Origin: Sandaracinobacteroides sayramensis
GTDB lineage: Bacteria; Pseudomonadota; Alphaproteobacteria; Sphingomonadales; Sphingomonadaceae
Reading direction: 5' to 3'
Assembly (NCBI RefSeq): GCF_022014495.1
Contig: NZ_JAKLSQ010000001.1
Span: 224,739-288,738, forward strand
DNA: 64,000 bases
Made by a program: the position numbers and the translations under genes. Positions 37,057 to 46,199 of the stretch are shown here, piece by piece. Position 1 is the stretch's first letter. Each line of letters begins with the position of its first letter. Under the pieces are notes generated by a model. That model searched no databases, was not told the DNA's origin, and saw only the letters and a list, made by a program, of their open reading frames with translations.

Positions 37057-37839
37057 ATGGAATTGAAGGGTCTGGCAGCGGTCGTCACCGGCGGCGCATC
37101 CGGTCTGGGCGCGGCCACCGCGCGCAAGCTTGCGAGCGAGGGCGTGAAGGTCGCTCTATTCGACCTCAACGCCGAAAAGGGCGAAGCGGTCGCGGCCGAG
37201 ATCGGCGGCATCTTCTGCCTGGTGAACGTGACCGACAACGACAGCGTCGACGCCGGCTTCGAAAAGGCCCGCGCCGCGCACGGGCAGGAGCGCATCCTGG
37301 TGAATTGCGCCGGCACCGGCAACGCCGTGAAGACGGCCAGCCGTTCCAAGGAAACCGGCGAGATCCGGCATTTCCCGCTGGATGCCTTCGACCGGATCAT
37401 CCAGATCAACCTCGTCGGCAGCTTCCGCTGCATCGCCAAGTCGGCCGCCGGAATGCTGAGCCTGCCACCGATCGGCGAACATGGCGAGCGCGGCGCCATC
37501 GTGAACACCGCCTCCGTCGCCGCCGAGGACGGGCAGATCGGCCAGGCCGCCTATGCCGCCTCCAAGGGCGGTGTCGTCGGCATGACCCTGCCGATCGCGC
37601 GCGACCTGTCGAGCGAAGGCATTCGCGTGAACACCATCCTGCCCGGCATCTTCGACACGCCGCTGCTGCAGGGCGCGCCGGACAATGTGAAGGCAGCGCT
37701 CGCCGCTTCGGTGCCCTTCCCCAAGCGGCTGGGCAACCCGGCGGAATATGCGAGCCTCGCGGTGGAGATGTGCCGCAACTCCTATTTCAACGGCGAGCAT
37801 GTCCGTCTGGACGGCGCCATCCGGATGGCGCCACGCTAA
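37057..37839 (+). CDS. SDR-family 3-hydroxyacyl-CoA dehydrogenase-like oxidoreductase
   Basis: The 260-residue enzyme has an intact 'VVTGGASGLGAATARKLA' cofactor loop, 'LVNCAGTGNAVKT', catalytic Ser in 'VNTASVAAEDGQIG' and the YxxxK motif 'YAASKGGV'. The 'DLNAEKGEAVAAEIGG' segment and the insertion at 95-130 match HSD10-type short-chain hydroxyacyl-CoA dehydrogenases, which oxidise beta-hydroxyacyl-CoA with NAD+. AGGAGAG precedes the ATG. A stem-loop with a T-rich tail follows about 117 bases after the stop. Confidence 0.92.
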   Translation: MELKGLAAVVTGGASGLGAATARKLASEGVKVALFDLNAEKGEAVAAEIGGIFCLVNVTDNDSVDAGFEKARAAHGQERILVNCAGTGNAVKTASRSKETGEIRHFPLDAFDRIIQINLVGSFRCIAKSAAGMLSLPPIGEHGERGAIVNTASVAAEDGQIGQAAYAASKGGVVGMTLPIARDLSSEGIRVNTILPGIFDTPLLQGAPDNVKAALAASVPFPKRLGNPAEYASLAVEMCRNSYFNGEHVRLDGAIRMAPR

Positions 37840-37862
37840 GCGGAAGCGGGCTGCGGCCTGGA

Positions 37863-38022
37863 GCCCGATTGCAAGGCAATCGGGCGAAGGCCCGCAGACT
37901 CCGCGCACGCCCGGCCGGCGGAATCGGCGATTTCTATCGCCGATCCGTCCGACGAGGCCCGGCTTTGCCGGGCTTTCTTGTGTCTTGCCTGCTATCGGCC
38001 GGACTCGCAGGCTTTGCCTGCG
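37863..38022. terminator. Cluster of four stem-loops after the SDR gene, including a terminator
   Basis: Four perfect small hairpins occur in a row: arms GCCCGATTGC with loop AAG (37863-37885), ATCGGCGAT with loop TTCT (37923-37944), GCCCGGC with loop TTT (37957-37973) and CGCAGGC with loop TTT (38006-38022). The third is followed by TTTCTTG and is the best rho-independent terminator for the SDR gene. The rest of the 294-base gap shows no gene. Confidence 0.65.
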
Positions 38023-38133
38023 GCCGGCTTTCGCCGCCATGAGAAACCCCGACAGCCGCCCGAAGGCCGCTGCCGGGGGAAGCGGCGCGGGGGAGCGCCG
38101 CTTCATCCCTCCAACCCGGAAGGATCTCGGGCG

Positions 38134-38712
38134 TCAGCGCGCGGCCAAGGCCCCGGAGCCGGCCGCGCGGGCCTGCTGGTCGGCGGCCGGCAGCAGCACC
38201 TTGTCGATACCGTGGATCAACCCGTTGCTGGCGCGCACGTCGGCCGTCACCACATTGGCGCCGGACACCTGAACCTTGCCGTCGGCGGTCTCGATGGTGA
38301 CGAGGCCGCCACCCACGGTGCGCATGGCGGCATCGTCCTGCTGCGCCAGGAACTCGGTGGTGGCAAAGCCGGGCACCAGATGGTTCGCCAGCAGCGCCTT
38401 CAGTTCCGCCTGATTCTCAGGCTTCAGCAGATTGTCCAGCGTGCCCGGCGGCAGGCTAGCGAAAGCCGCATCGGTCGGCGCGAACAGGGTCACATATTCG
38501 CCGGCCTTCAACTGCTCGGTCATGCCGGCGGCTTCGATCGCGCGGGCGAGCGTGTTGAACTGCCCCTGCGACTGCGCCGTGGCAATCAGGTCCGCGGTGG
38601 GCGCGGCCGGTTGCGTGGCGGCCGGCGCGGCAGGCTCGGAAGCCTCCTGGGCGAACGTCGGCGAGGATGCCATCAGAATGGCGGCCCCGGTCATCAGCAT
38701 CAGCTTTTGCAT
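38134..38712 (-). CDS. Exported fasciclin-domain protein
   Basis: The 192-residue product has a signal peptide (MQKLMLMTGAAILMASSPTFA), an Ala/Pro-rich linker and one FAS1 domain (about 45-180). FAS1 marks are 'EYVTLFAPTDAAFASLPPGTLDNLL' and 'SNGLIHGIDKVLLP'. FAS1 proteins are secreted or surface proteins linked to adhesion or redox stress. GGAGGAG lies before the ATG. It is on the same strand as the pterin dehydratase upstream, but 151 bases with two hairpins (38809-38824 and 38830-38846) separate them. Confidence 0.92.
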   Translation of the reverse strand: MQKLMLMTGAAILMASSPTFAQEASEPAAPAATQPAAPTADLIATAQSQGQFNTLARAIEAAGMTEQLKAGEYVTLFAPTDAAFASLPPGTLDNLLKPENQAELKALLANHLVPGFATTEFLAQQDDAAMRTVGGGLVTIETADGKVQVSGANVVTADVRASNGLIHGIDKVLLPAADQQARAAGSGALAAR

Positions 38713-38863
38713 CTGTCAGTCTCCTCCATTTGCAGCGGATGAAGCCGACGTAGGGCCGGTTGTTCCCGATATCCGCCCTTTGCGGGACGAATCGAGCCAT
38801 GTTGCAGGCGAATGGAGCCATTCGATGCCCATGCCGCTCAGGCATGAGGCCATTGGCGCCCTG

Positions 38864-39148
38864 TCAGCCGAGCAGCGAGTCGATGCTCTTCGCGAGCTTC
38901 ACGTCCCGCGCGGAAAGGCCGTTCGCATCATGCGTCGTCAGCGCGATATCCACGCGATTCCACACGTTGAACCATTCGGGATGATGGTTCTGCTGCTCGG
39001 CCAGAAGCGCCACGCGCGCCATGAAGCCGAAGGCCTCGCTGAAGTCCGCGAAACGCAAGCCGCGCTTCAGATGCTCGCCTTCCAGCGTCCATTCCGGCAG
39101 TTCCGCCGCCAGCTTCGCGCGTGCCTCCGCCCCAAGCTTCTCGACCAT
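38864..39148 (-). CDS. phhB: 4a-hydroxytetrahydrobiopterin dehydratase
   Basis: The 94-residue protein is a complete pterin carbinolamine dehydratase (PCD/DCoH): '[25 protein letters not shown]' followed by the active-site '[22 protein letters not shown]'. It dehydrates the 4a-carbinolamine formed by phenylalanine hydroxylase or recycles molybdopterin-related pterins. No phenylalanine hydroxylase gene is in the window. It is divergent from the metallopeptidase gene with 27 bases between starts. Confidence 0.95.
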   Translation of the reverse strand: MVEKLGAEARAKLAAELPEWTLEGEHLKRGLRFADFSEAFGFMARVALLAEQQNHHPEWFNVWNRVDIALTTHDANGLSARDVKLAKSIDSLLG

Positions 39149-39175
39149 CTCTCATCCTTCCGGTAACCGAGCCGC

Positions 39176-39568
39176 ATGGCTCTCCACGCACCCTCTCTCG
39201 CCGACATCCAGGCTCTCGCGCAAGCCGCCGTCGAACGGCTGCCCGATCTCTTCCGCACCCACCTCGCCGAAGTGATCCTGAAGGTGGAGGACTTTCCCGA
39301 CGAGGAGGTGATTGAGGCGATGGAGCTGGAAAGCCCTTTCGATATCCTCGGCCTCTATTGGGGCCATCATGTCGGCGACCCGGGCGCCGGAATGACGGGC
39401 AGCATGCCCGCCACCATCTATCTCTACCGCCGCCCCATGCTCGACGAATGGGCGCATGGCGAGGACAGCCTGGAAAATATCGTCACCCATGTGCTGGTGC
39501 ACGAGGTGGGGCATCATTTCGGCCTGTCCGACGACGACATGGAAGCGATCGAAGCGGCTCTGGACTGA
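39176..39568 (+). CDS. Small zincin-like metallopeptidase (PF06262 family)
   Basis: The 130-residue cytoplasmic protein has the minimal zinc motif 'VLVHEVGHHFGLSDDDM' (HExxH plus downstream Asp). Conserved 'FDILGLYWGHHVGD' and 'PATIYLYRRPMLDEWAHGEDSLENIVTHV' segments complete the family pattern. Substrate is unknown. Length is normal for the family. The upstream neighbour is divergent phhB and the M20 peptidase follows after 51 bases. Confidence 0.92.
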   Translation: MALHAPSLADIQALAQAAVERLPDLFRTHLAEVILKVEDFPDEEVIEAMELESPFDILGLYWGHHVGDPGAGMTGSMPATIYLYRRPMLDEWAHGEDSLENIVTHVLVHEVGHHFGLSDDDMEAIEAALD

Positions 39569-39619
39569 AGGCGAACCGCCCCTTAAGCTTTCACCGAACG
39601 GCAATAAAAGGGGGCGCTC

Positions 39620-40957
39620 ATGCGCGGACTTGCGACTGGACTTCTTCTGGCGGCGTCGATCCTGGCCGCCGCCCCTGCGGCGGCGGACACCGCCGCCCTC
39701 ACCAAGGCGATAGACGCGGACTGGAAGGCGCATCTCGCCAGCCTCTACGACCATTTCCACCGCAATCCGGAACTTTCCTTCGTGGAAGTGAACACGGCGG
39801 CGCGCATGGCGAAGGAACTGCGGGCCGTGCCGGGCGTGCAGGTGACGGAGAAGGTCGGCGGCACCGGCGTTGTCGGCGTGCTGAAGAACGGCCCCGGCCC
39901 GGTCGTGCTGCTGCGCGCGGACATGGACGGGCTTCCCGTCGAGGAGAAATCCGGCCTCGCCAATGCCTCCAGGGTGCGGCAGAAGGACCGCACCGGCGTT
40001 GAGCAGCCGGTGATGCACGCCTGCGGACATGACACCCACATCACCGGCCTCGTCGCCACCGCCCGGCAACTGGCGGCGCTGAAGGACCAGTGGTCGGGCA
40101 CGGTCGTCTTCGTCGTGCAGCCGGCCGAGGAGATCGTCGGCGGCGCCAAGAAGATGATGGCGGAGGGCCTCTACGACCGCTTCGGCAAGCCCGACTATGC
40201 GCTGGGCTGGCATGTGGCCGCCGGCGTCCCCACCGGCACCGTCAATCTGGCCGAAGGCGTAACCTATTCCGCCGCCGACACGGTGGACATCATCGTGCCC
40301 GGAATCGGCGCGCATGGCGCCAGCCCGCATCTGGGGAAAGACCCGGTGTTCATCGCCTCCGAGATCGTGCAGGGCCTGCAAGGGATGATCGGCCGGGACA
40401 TCGCGCCGCTGAAGCCCGCCGTCATCACCGTCGGCGCCTTTCACGCCGGCTCCAAGCACAATATCATTTCCGACAAGGCGGAACTTTCCGTCACCGTGCG
40501 CGCCGACGATGTGGAGACCCGCAACGCGCTGATCGAGGGCATCAAGCGCATCTCCGTCAACACCGGGCGCAAATGGGGCCTGCCGGAAGACAAATTGCCG
40601 GTCGTCCATGTGCGCGTGGAGGAAGGCACCATCCCGAACGTCAACGACGCGGAACTCACCCGCCGCCTGCGCGCGACCTTCGCGCGGGATTTCGGCGAGA
40701 AGATTTTGTGGGACATGCCGCGCGAAGGCATGGGCGCCGAGGATTTCCCCTATCTCGTCGGGCCGGGCGTGAAGGGCGTCTACTATAATGTGGGCGGCAC
40801 GCCGCAGGCGGCGATCGACGCCGCCAAGGCGGGCGGACCGCCGGTCGCCGGCCACCATTCGCCGCTGTTCAAGGTGGACGGCGAAGCCGCGGTCAAGACC
40901 GGCGCCGCGACCATGACCACGGCGGTGCTGGATCTGCTGGCGAAGCCGAAAGGCTGA
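39620..40957 (+). CDS. Exported M20-family amidohydrolase/carboxypeptidase
   Basis: AAGGGGG precedes the ATG. The 445-residue product has a signal peptide (MRGLATGLLLAASILAAAPAAA) and the M20D features 'VVLLRADMDGLPVEEKSGL', 'MHACGHDTHITGLV' (metal Cys/His), 'VQPAEEIVGGAKKMM' (catalytic Glu) and a dimerisation domain starting near 'SPHLGKDPVFIASEIV'. Relatives hydrolyse N-acyl amino acids or hippurate-like amides; here it acts in the periplasm. It is the last core gene before the divergent protease cluster. Confidence 0.93.
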   Translation: MRGLATGLLLAASILAAAPAAADTAALTKAIDADWKAHLASLYDHFHRNPELSFVEVNTAARMAKELRAVPGVQVTEKVGGTGVVGVLKNGPGPVVLLRADMDGLPVEEKSGLANASRVRQKDRTGVEQPVMHACGHDTHITGLVATARQLAALKDQWSGTVVFVVQPAEEIVGGAKKMMAEGLYDRFGKPDYALGWHVAAGVPTGTVNLAEGVTYSAADTVDIIVPGIGAHGASPHLGKDPVFIASEIVQGLQGMIGRDIAPLKPAVITVGAFHAGSKHNIISDKAELSVTVRADDVETRNALIEGIKRISVNTGRKWGLPEDKLPVVHVRVEEGTIPNVNDAELTRRLRATFARDFGEKILWDMPREGMGAEDFPYLVGPGVKGVYYNVGGTPQAAIDAAKAGGPPVAGHHSPLFKVDGEAAVKTGAATMTTAVLDLLAKPKG

Positions 40958-41006
40958 GGTAGCCGATGAGGAGCCTTCGCCCCCCTCAAACTCCGCCGCC
41001 TCTACC

Positions 41007-41040
41007 CGTCACCCCGGGCTTGACCCGGGGTCCAGCTTCT
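41007..41040. repeat. Truncated palindromic repeat (left arm only), copy 3
   Basis: Only the left arm (CGTCACCCCGGGCTTGACC then GGGGTCCAGCTTC) is present. The right arm found in the other three copies is missing, and unrelated sequence begins at about 41041. The gap to the next gene (41213) contains nothing else I recognise. The break suggests a rearrangement or insertion point at the left edge of the CHAT/caspase cluster. Confidence 0.75.
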
Positions 41041-41212
41041 TCACGCGCCAAGGTCTTTCGCAACGCCGCCACACCTGGGCCCGTTGCGGCTCCCGACCGT
41101 CAGCACCGCCTTGCCGGTGAAGTTATCCATGCCGTCCACCATGCACATTCCCATCGCCGGGATAACCACAGCGGCCGCTGTCGAAAGGCATCCATCTTGC
41201 GGCGCGGAGTTT

Positions 41213-44200
41213 TCAGGCCCGGCGAAGGCCCGAACCGACCGCGAACATCGCTGGCCCGACTCCCAGGATCAGCGGCATCAGCCGATCGAGCCCGACCCCT
41301 GCCGCCCAGCCCAGGCCGACCAGCACCAGGATTGCGACAGGCACAAGGATCGCAATCAGCCTGGAGGCGCGGTCCCACAGGCCTCGGGGCAATTCGCGTC
41401 TCCATTCGGCGATGGCTTCCGGCCGCTCGGCCTGCTGCACGAAGGCCCGGAAACTCTGGTTGACCAGTTGCGGGGCAGGATCGAGGCGCACCAGCCCGCG
41501 GCGGATCAGCGAGCGCATGGCCAGCGCCGCCTTGATGTTCACGACCCGGCCGTGGGCGAGGCTGTCGAGCAGGATGCGTTCGGCATGGGAGGAGGCCGCC
41601 CAGAGATGCTGATAATGTTCGATCAGATGCCCACGAAGAAAATCGATCGCCGCTTCCCGTGAGGCTGGCGCCACATCGAGCGCCCAGGCAAGAACGGGAT
41701 CGAGGATTTTGCTCTGCAGATCCTTGGTGGATACCGGATATTCGGATTGGGACCAGTGTTCCCATTCTTCCAGCGTAACCAGCGACCGCCCCACGAGCGA
41801 GTCGATGATCGAGACCGGAAGCGTCTGAACTTCACCGATCAGCGCGCGCACGCCCTCTTGCTGGCTTGGGGAGAGTTTCTCCCACTTGTCGTGCAGTTCG
41901 GGATGCGCCTCCCAATAAGAGGCTGGAATGTCCTTTTTCCATTCATATTTCGGTATCCGCTCGAGCGAATAGGTGGTGAAATCCTCGAACAGCCGGCTCC
42001 AGCGCATCTGCTCGGTGCGGTTCACCGACATGTCCTTGCCATCCTCGCCGGATAGCTCGCGCTCATAGGCCTGGAGAATTCGGTCGAGCGGCGACAGATC
42101 TGTCATCACCACGACCCGCCCCGCACCCGGGGCATTTCTGGCGGCAGACAGTTTCTCGAGGATCGACAATGCCTGTTTGCGCAAGGAGGGCAGTTTCAGC
42201 GCCAGGTCGAGGCCGGTGACGACGACGGTCTTGCCCTGGAGCAGCGCCTGGCGAAATGGAAAGCTGGTCCGGCGTCGGCTGCCGGATAGCTCTTCGCCGA
42301 GGTCCAGCACTTCGCCGTCGCTCGCCAGTTCCTGCAATATCCCGACCTGGCCATTCAGAATGACGCTCATTCCCGCAAGATCGAGCTTGCCACCCTTGCG
42401 CTGGATGCGGGGATGCTCGACCGCCTCCAGCGGCACGCCGATCCCGAACAAGGCCTGGGCGGTCCCCGAGAGATTGCGGCCGAGGAGCGCCAGCAGCGCC
42501 AGCAGGCCGAGCAGCACGCCTACGGCTGCAGGCCAGTTCACCACGCCCCAGTTCAGGGTGACGGGCGGAAGGCTGAGGGGCCCTACAAGGCCGATTTTGC
42601 CGGCGCTTGCGCTGTCGGATGCCACGCAGAAGCGCTCGGGACTGGGGTTGGCCTCGTTCTTCGGTTCGATGGCCGGAGGGTTCGCTCGCGGGGATTTGCC
42701 GGGGTTTGCCTTGTCAGCCGTCGCCGGACTGCTTTTGGTCTTGTCCCCCTTCGACACACTGATATTGGCCTTCTCCACTTTCGCTTTCTTACATTTTGTC
42801 CGCGATAGGCTGGTGGAGCCGAAACCCGTTCTTTCCGCAAGCCAGCCGAGGAAACCGCCTGGAACTTCGGTGGCGGGATCGCCCGGTACCAGCTTTGCTG
42901 CCAGACCGACGGCGCCAGGCCAGGCAGGAGGCAAGACAGCGTCAAGTCGGGTGGCCTTCAATAGGGCGTCTTCCGGCACGGAAATCGCTGTCAGGCCGAC
43001 AACCTCCATCTGCCGGCGTATGGCCCGCCCATACTCGTTCCAGGCACGCTTGTAATGGATGACCTCCTTGTCGATCATCTGCATGTTGGTGGCATGGCGG
43101 GCGCTGCTCCAGGATGCCGCCATCGGCAGGGGCCCAAGCGATACGAGGAGAGCGCACAGCAGCAGCATGTGCGCGCGCTCGTCGTCCGGTAGCAGCGCCT
43201 TTTGCGGCTTTGTTCCTTCAGCGCCCGATGGCCAACGCCCGATCAGGCTGGCCCATGCGCTGGCGGCAGCGGCCAGCGGCAACAGAACGGCAAGCCAGAT
43301 GAGCCAAGGCCGCAACGATGGACAGGGCGCCACCCAGGACAGAATGAGCGCCAGCAAGCCCACAAGGCAGACAAGGCCGACGCACCGTGCGGCGGCCTGC
43401 GCGCGCGGCCGACTCCCCGGCACCGGCCACAGCCATGTCCAGATACTGTTGCCGCGAAAGGCAGCCACCCCCGCCAGCGCGGCGCCCGCGATCAGCGCGA
43501 GGCCGAACCAGGCGAAGGCCGCCAGAAGGGCCGTCTGGGCCACCGGGGTGTCCACGCCTGCCGCAGGGCGGTGAACCAGAAGAACCCAGGGCGTGCCTTG
43601 CAAGCGGCGAGCGGCAAACAGATGCGCTTCTCCGCCGTGATCGGCGACGAAGCTGCGGCTGCCTTCCTTAGTCTTCCCTGTCCTGTGGAAGGCCGTGCGG
43701 ATTTCGGCGGTCCCGCGGCCGTCGATTGCCCGGGCGAGCGTGTCGATCCCGATCCGGCTGGGGTCCGAACCGAACAGATAGACAAGCTTCGGATCGGAGG
43801 CGTCGACGACGACGAAGCGCTGTTCGGGGGGCAAGGTGGGCGCAAGCAATGTGCGACTGACCGCCGTTACCAGAATGACCCCGCTTTTGGGCCCGCCTGA
43901 TGCCGCAGCATCGGCACTTCCGTCCTCCGATGCGGTTTTCGCATCCCCAGGCGCGGACTCGCATGGCTTGAGGGAGACCTGCCCGTCGTTGCGCGTCTGC
44001 TTCTCATCGCGGACGTCGAACGGGATGGCAAAGGCCAGTTTGGCCACGCCATCGGCCTGGGAGCGAACCGCGCCGATCGTGTAGTTGCATGAGATATCCA
44101 GACCGGGGATTTTGCGGGAGTAGTCCTTTCCGGGCAACTCCCCACTCATCTCTCCGGCCATGGCCTGGCGGAAATAGGGCCGGCCGTCGATTCGGGCCCG

Positions 44201-46069
44201 TGCGCCGGAATGGCAGCGGTTGGCAACGGCCGGCATGTTGGGAAAGGCGCGGCCAAGCGGACCGTATAAGCCGACCACTTCGCGCAGCGGCCAGGCCGCT
44301 CCGGTTCGGAAGCCTTCCTTCAGACTTGGCAGGAGGTCCACATACTCGGCTGACAGCTGTTTCGCCGCGCCCGAACCGGTATCCGCGCCATCGGGAAACC
44401 GGCAGCTCCCCTCTGGAAGATTCACATGCGGGGAAACCCAGGGATGGCTTGTCGAAGCGACGCGGGTAGCGGCAATCGGCAACGACAGGATCGCCTTTCG
44501 CTCCCGCTCGAAGTCTTCGGCCAGCCTGTCGGCGGTGGCGGCAAGCGAGGCCTGCGCCCGGGCATGGCTTCGCAGCAGGTCGAACGAGAACAGGGCGAGA
44601 AGGGTCAGCAGCGCCGAGACCGCCAGCAGCCCGAAGATGGCGGCGGCGACTTCGGCAGGGTGCAGGTCTCCGGCAGGGCCCAGGTAGCGAAGCTTGGCCA
44701 CCGGCACCAGCAGGATGGCGATCAGCAGCAGCAGGGAGGCCAGCATCACGGTGTCGCGCGAAAGCTCGAGCGTGCGCGAACGAACATCCTCGGCCCGGAC
44801 CAGCCCCACCAGAAGACAGGCATCGTTCCGGCCCTGCAAGGAGTCCGGGCTCGAAGACTCTCTGTTATTGTCAGACTTCTTCGAGGTCTCAGCTATCCTT
44901 GAGGTTTCACGGGCATCCCCGTTCGTTCCCCCTCCACCGCAGGACTCCAGCGTCCAGGCGCCTGCAAAGCGCAGGGGCCGGAAATAGGCGACATAGGATT
45001 CGCCGGCGACATTCACCGACAGTGGCCGGCCGGCGCGCAGGGCCCGCTGCACGGCCTCTTCCCGTTCGCGGCGGATGTCGTCGCTGCTGCGGTCGACTCC
45101 GGGCTTCCCGGCTACGGTGGAAACCGCCTTCAGCAACGCTTCTTCCTGATTCCTGCCGAGCACCGGCAATATGTCCTTCACGTCCAGCACCGGAAGCGAA
45201 CGGCCGCCAAGATTGGCGACCACCCGGTTGCTGGTGTCGATCAGCATCACCGCCTCCATGTTCGGCGCATTCGAGGCGATGGCGCCAAGATCGGTGACAG
45301 GCTGCTCGACCGTGAAATTGAGGACGAGGCAGGCGGGATCGATCAGCTTTGGCTTGTCCCTCGACTCGCTCAGCTTCCAGCGGCCTTTGGGTTTGTCCTT
45401 GCCCGCTGCTTCCAGCTCCTCTTTTGAAAGCTCATAATAGACGACAGTGCTGCTCTTCAGCACATGTTTGCGCGCTTTTTCGTCGCGAACTGTTCCTTCC
45501 AGCAATTCGAGCGCATTGTCGTCGTCGAAGGCCTGCAAATCGCCGAGGGATTTGCTTGCCGCCATGTCGTCATACCAGAGGTCGGCGAGGGGGAGGGCGC
45601 CGACGAGGCGCAGGGTGGGGCGGCTTTCGAAGCGGAAGACCGCGCGATAAAGGCCATCGGGGTTGCGATCGGTATCGCCGCGCCTTGTGCAATTTCCGGC
45701 AGCATTCAGCTGATAGCCGATCCGGATGATGCCTTGGTCCGGGTGGTGAATCTCGGTGGCCGGGAAGACGCCGCGGTCCCGCACGTGCGGATCGGGATGC
45801 AAGGTGATCCGGTCCGGCAGAAAGTTCGTCCGGGCGATGCTCTCCATCGAGGAGGGCCATTGTTCCAAGGTCTGGCCCACGATGTCGAGCGCGCGGTAGT
45901 TGCGGGCATGTTCGGCCGAAAGCCAGTCCTGGCCGCGGACATAGAGGCTGATGGCGGCCCCGACTCCCAGCACGAAGGCGGCAATGGCGAAGACCCTGAG
46001 CCATTGAACGAAGCGGCCGGGCGCGGCACGCGCCGGCTGCTTGCCATCGCCGTCGGCAGCCGCGGTCAT
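41213..46069 (-). CDS. Giant membrane sensor-like protein (Cache-like ectodomains, NTPase-like and winged-helix-like cytoplasmic part)
   Basis: This 1618-residue protein has about ten membrane helices (near 21-44, 438-457, 473-498, 843-868, 894-914, 920-945, 966-985, 1175-1197, 1568-1590, 1595-1613). Two large ectodomains lie at 45-437 and 499-842. The second contains 'GRPYFRQAMAGE' (629-640), typical of double-Cache sensor domains. A third, low-complexity Lys/Ala/Pro loop spans 986-1172. The cytoplasmic part (1198-1567) has 'KTVVVTGLDLAL' and 'RVVVMTDLSPLD', like Walker B and sensor strands of an NTPase without a visible P-loop. A winged-helix-like stretch follows ('ILLDSLAHGRVVNIKAALAM' to 'VNQSFRAFV'). 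I know no name for it. It is last in the minus arm, 130 bases after the M64 gene. Confidence 0.7.
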   Translation of the reverse strand: MTAAADGDGKQPARAAPGRFVQWLRVFAIAAFVLGVGAAISLYVRGQDWLSAEHARNYRALDIVGQTLEQWPSSMESIARTNFLPDRITLHPDPHVRDRGVFPATEIHHPDQGIIRIGYQLNAAGNCTRRGDTDRNPDGLYRAVFRFESRPTLRLVGALPLADLWYDDMAASKSLGDLQAFDDDNALELLEGTVRDEKARKHVLKSSTVVYYELSKEELEAAGKDKPKGRWKLSESRDKPKLIDPACLVLNFTVEQPVTDLGAIASNAPNMEAVMLIDTSNRVVANLGGRSLPVLDVKDILPVLGRNQEEALLKAVSTVAGKPGVDRSSDDIRREREEAVQRALRAGRPLSVNVAGESYVAYFRPLRFAGAWTLESCGGGGTNGDARETSRIAETSKKSDNNRESSSPDSLQGRNDACLLVGLVRAEDVRSRTLELSRDTVMLASLLLLIAILLVPVAKLRYLGPAGDLHPAEVAAAIFGLLAVSALLTLLALFSFDLLRSHARAQASLAATADRLAEDFERERKAILSLPIAATRVASTSHPWVSPHVNLPEGSCRFPDGADTGSGAAKQLSAEYVDLLPSLKEGFRTGAAWPLREVVGLYGPLGRAFPNMPAVANRCHSGARARIDGRPYFRQAMAGEMSGELPGKDYSRKIPGLDISCNYTIGAVRSQADGVAKLAFAIPFDVRDEKQTRNDGQVSLKPCESAPGDAKTASEDGSADAAASGGPKSGVILVTAVSRTLLAPTLPPEQRFVVVDASDPKLVYLFGSDPSRIGIDTLARAIDGRGTAEIRTAFHRTGKTKEGSRSFVADHGGEAHLFAARRLQGTPWVLLVHRPAAGVDTPVAQTALLAAFAWFGLALIAGAALAGVAAFRGNSIWTWLWPVPGSRPRAQAAARCVGLVCLVGLLALILSWVAPCPSLRPWLIWLAVLLPLAAAASAWASLIGRWPSGAEGTKPQKALLPDDERAHMLLLCALLVSLGPLPMAASWSSARHATNMQMIDKEVIHYKRAWNEYGRAIRRQMEVVGLTAISVPEDALLKATRLDAVLPPAWPGAVGLAAKLVPGDPATEVPGGFLGWLAERTGFGSTSLSRTKCKKAKVEKANISVSKGDKTKSSPATADKANPGKSPRANPPAIEPKNEANPSPERFCVASDSASAGKIGLVGPLSLPPVTLNWGVVNWPAAVGVLLGLLALLALLGRNLSGTAQALFGIGVPLEAVEHPRIQRKGGKLDLAGMSVILNGQVGILQELASDGEVLDLGEELSGSRRRTSFPFRQALLQGKTVVVTGLDLALKLPSLRKQALSILEKLSAARNAPGAGRVVVMTDLSPLDRILQAYERELSGEDGKDMSVNRTEQMRWSRLFEDFTTYSLERIPKYEWKKDIPASYWEAHPELHDKWEKLSPSQQEGVRALIGEVQTLPVSIIDSLVGRSLVTLEEWEHWSQSEYPVSTKDLQSKILDPVLAWALDVAPASREAAIDFLRGHLIEHYQHLWAASSHAERILLDSLAHGRVVNIKAALAMRSLIRRGLVRLDPAPQLVNQSFRAFVQQAERPEAIAEWRRELPRGLWDRASRLIAILVPVAILVLVGLGWAAGVGLDRLMPLILGVGPAMFAVGSGLRRA

Positions 46070-46199
46070 GCGGGAAGTCCGGTTGCAAGAGCCGTTCCAT
46101 TTTCGAGCATGTACCCCGTCACGATCAAGGCCACCCCCTGTTGCTCAGTAACTCCGCGTCAGGACATCCACATATCTGCTCGCCGAGGCTCGGCCCCCC

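Noticed and set aside
29812-41040. Regularly repeated GC-rich elements considered as a CRISPR array
   Set aside because: Copies are thousands of bases apart and are themselves palindromic; there are no spacers of constant length and no cas genes.
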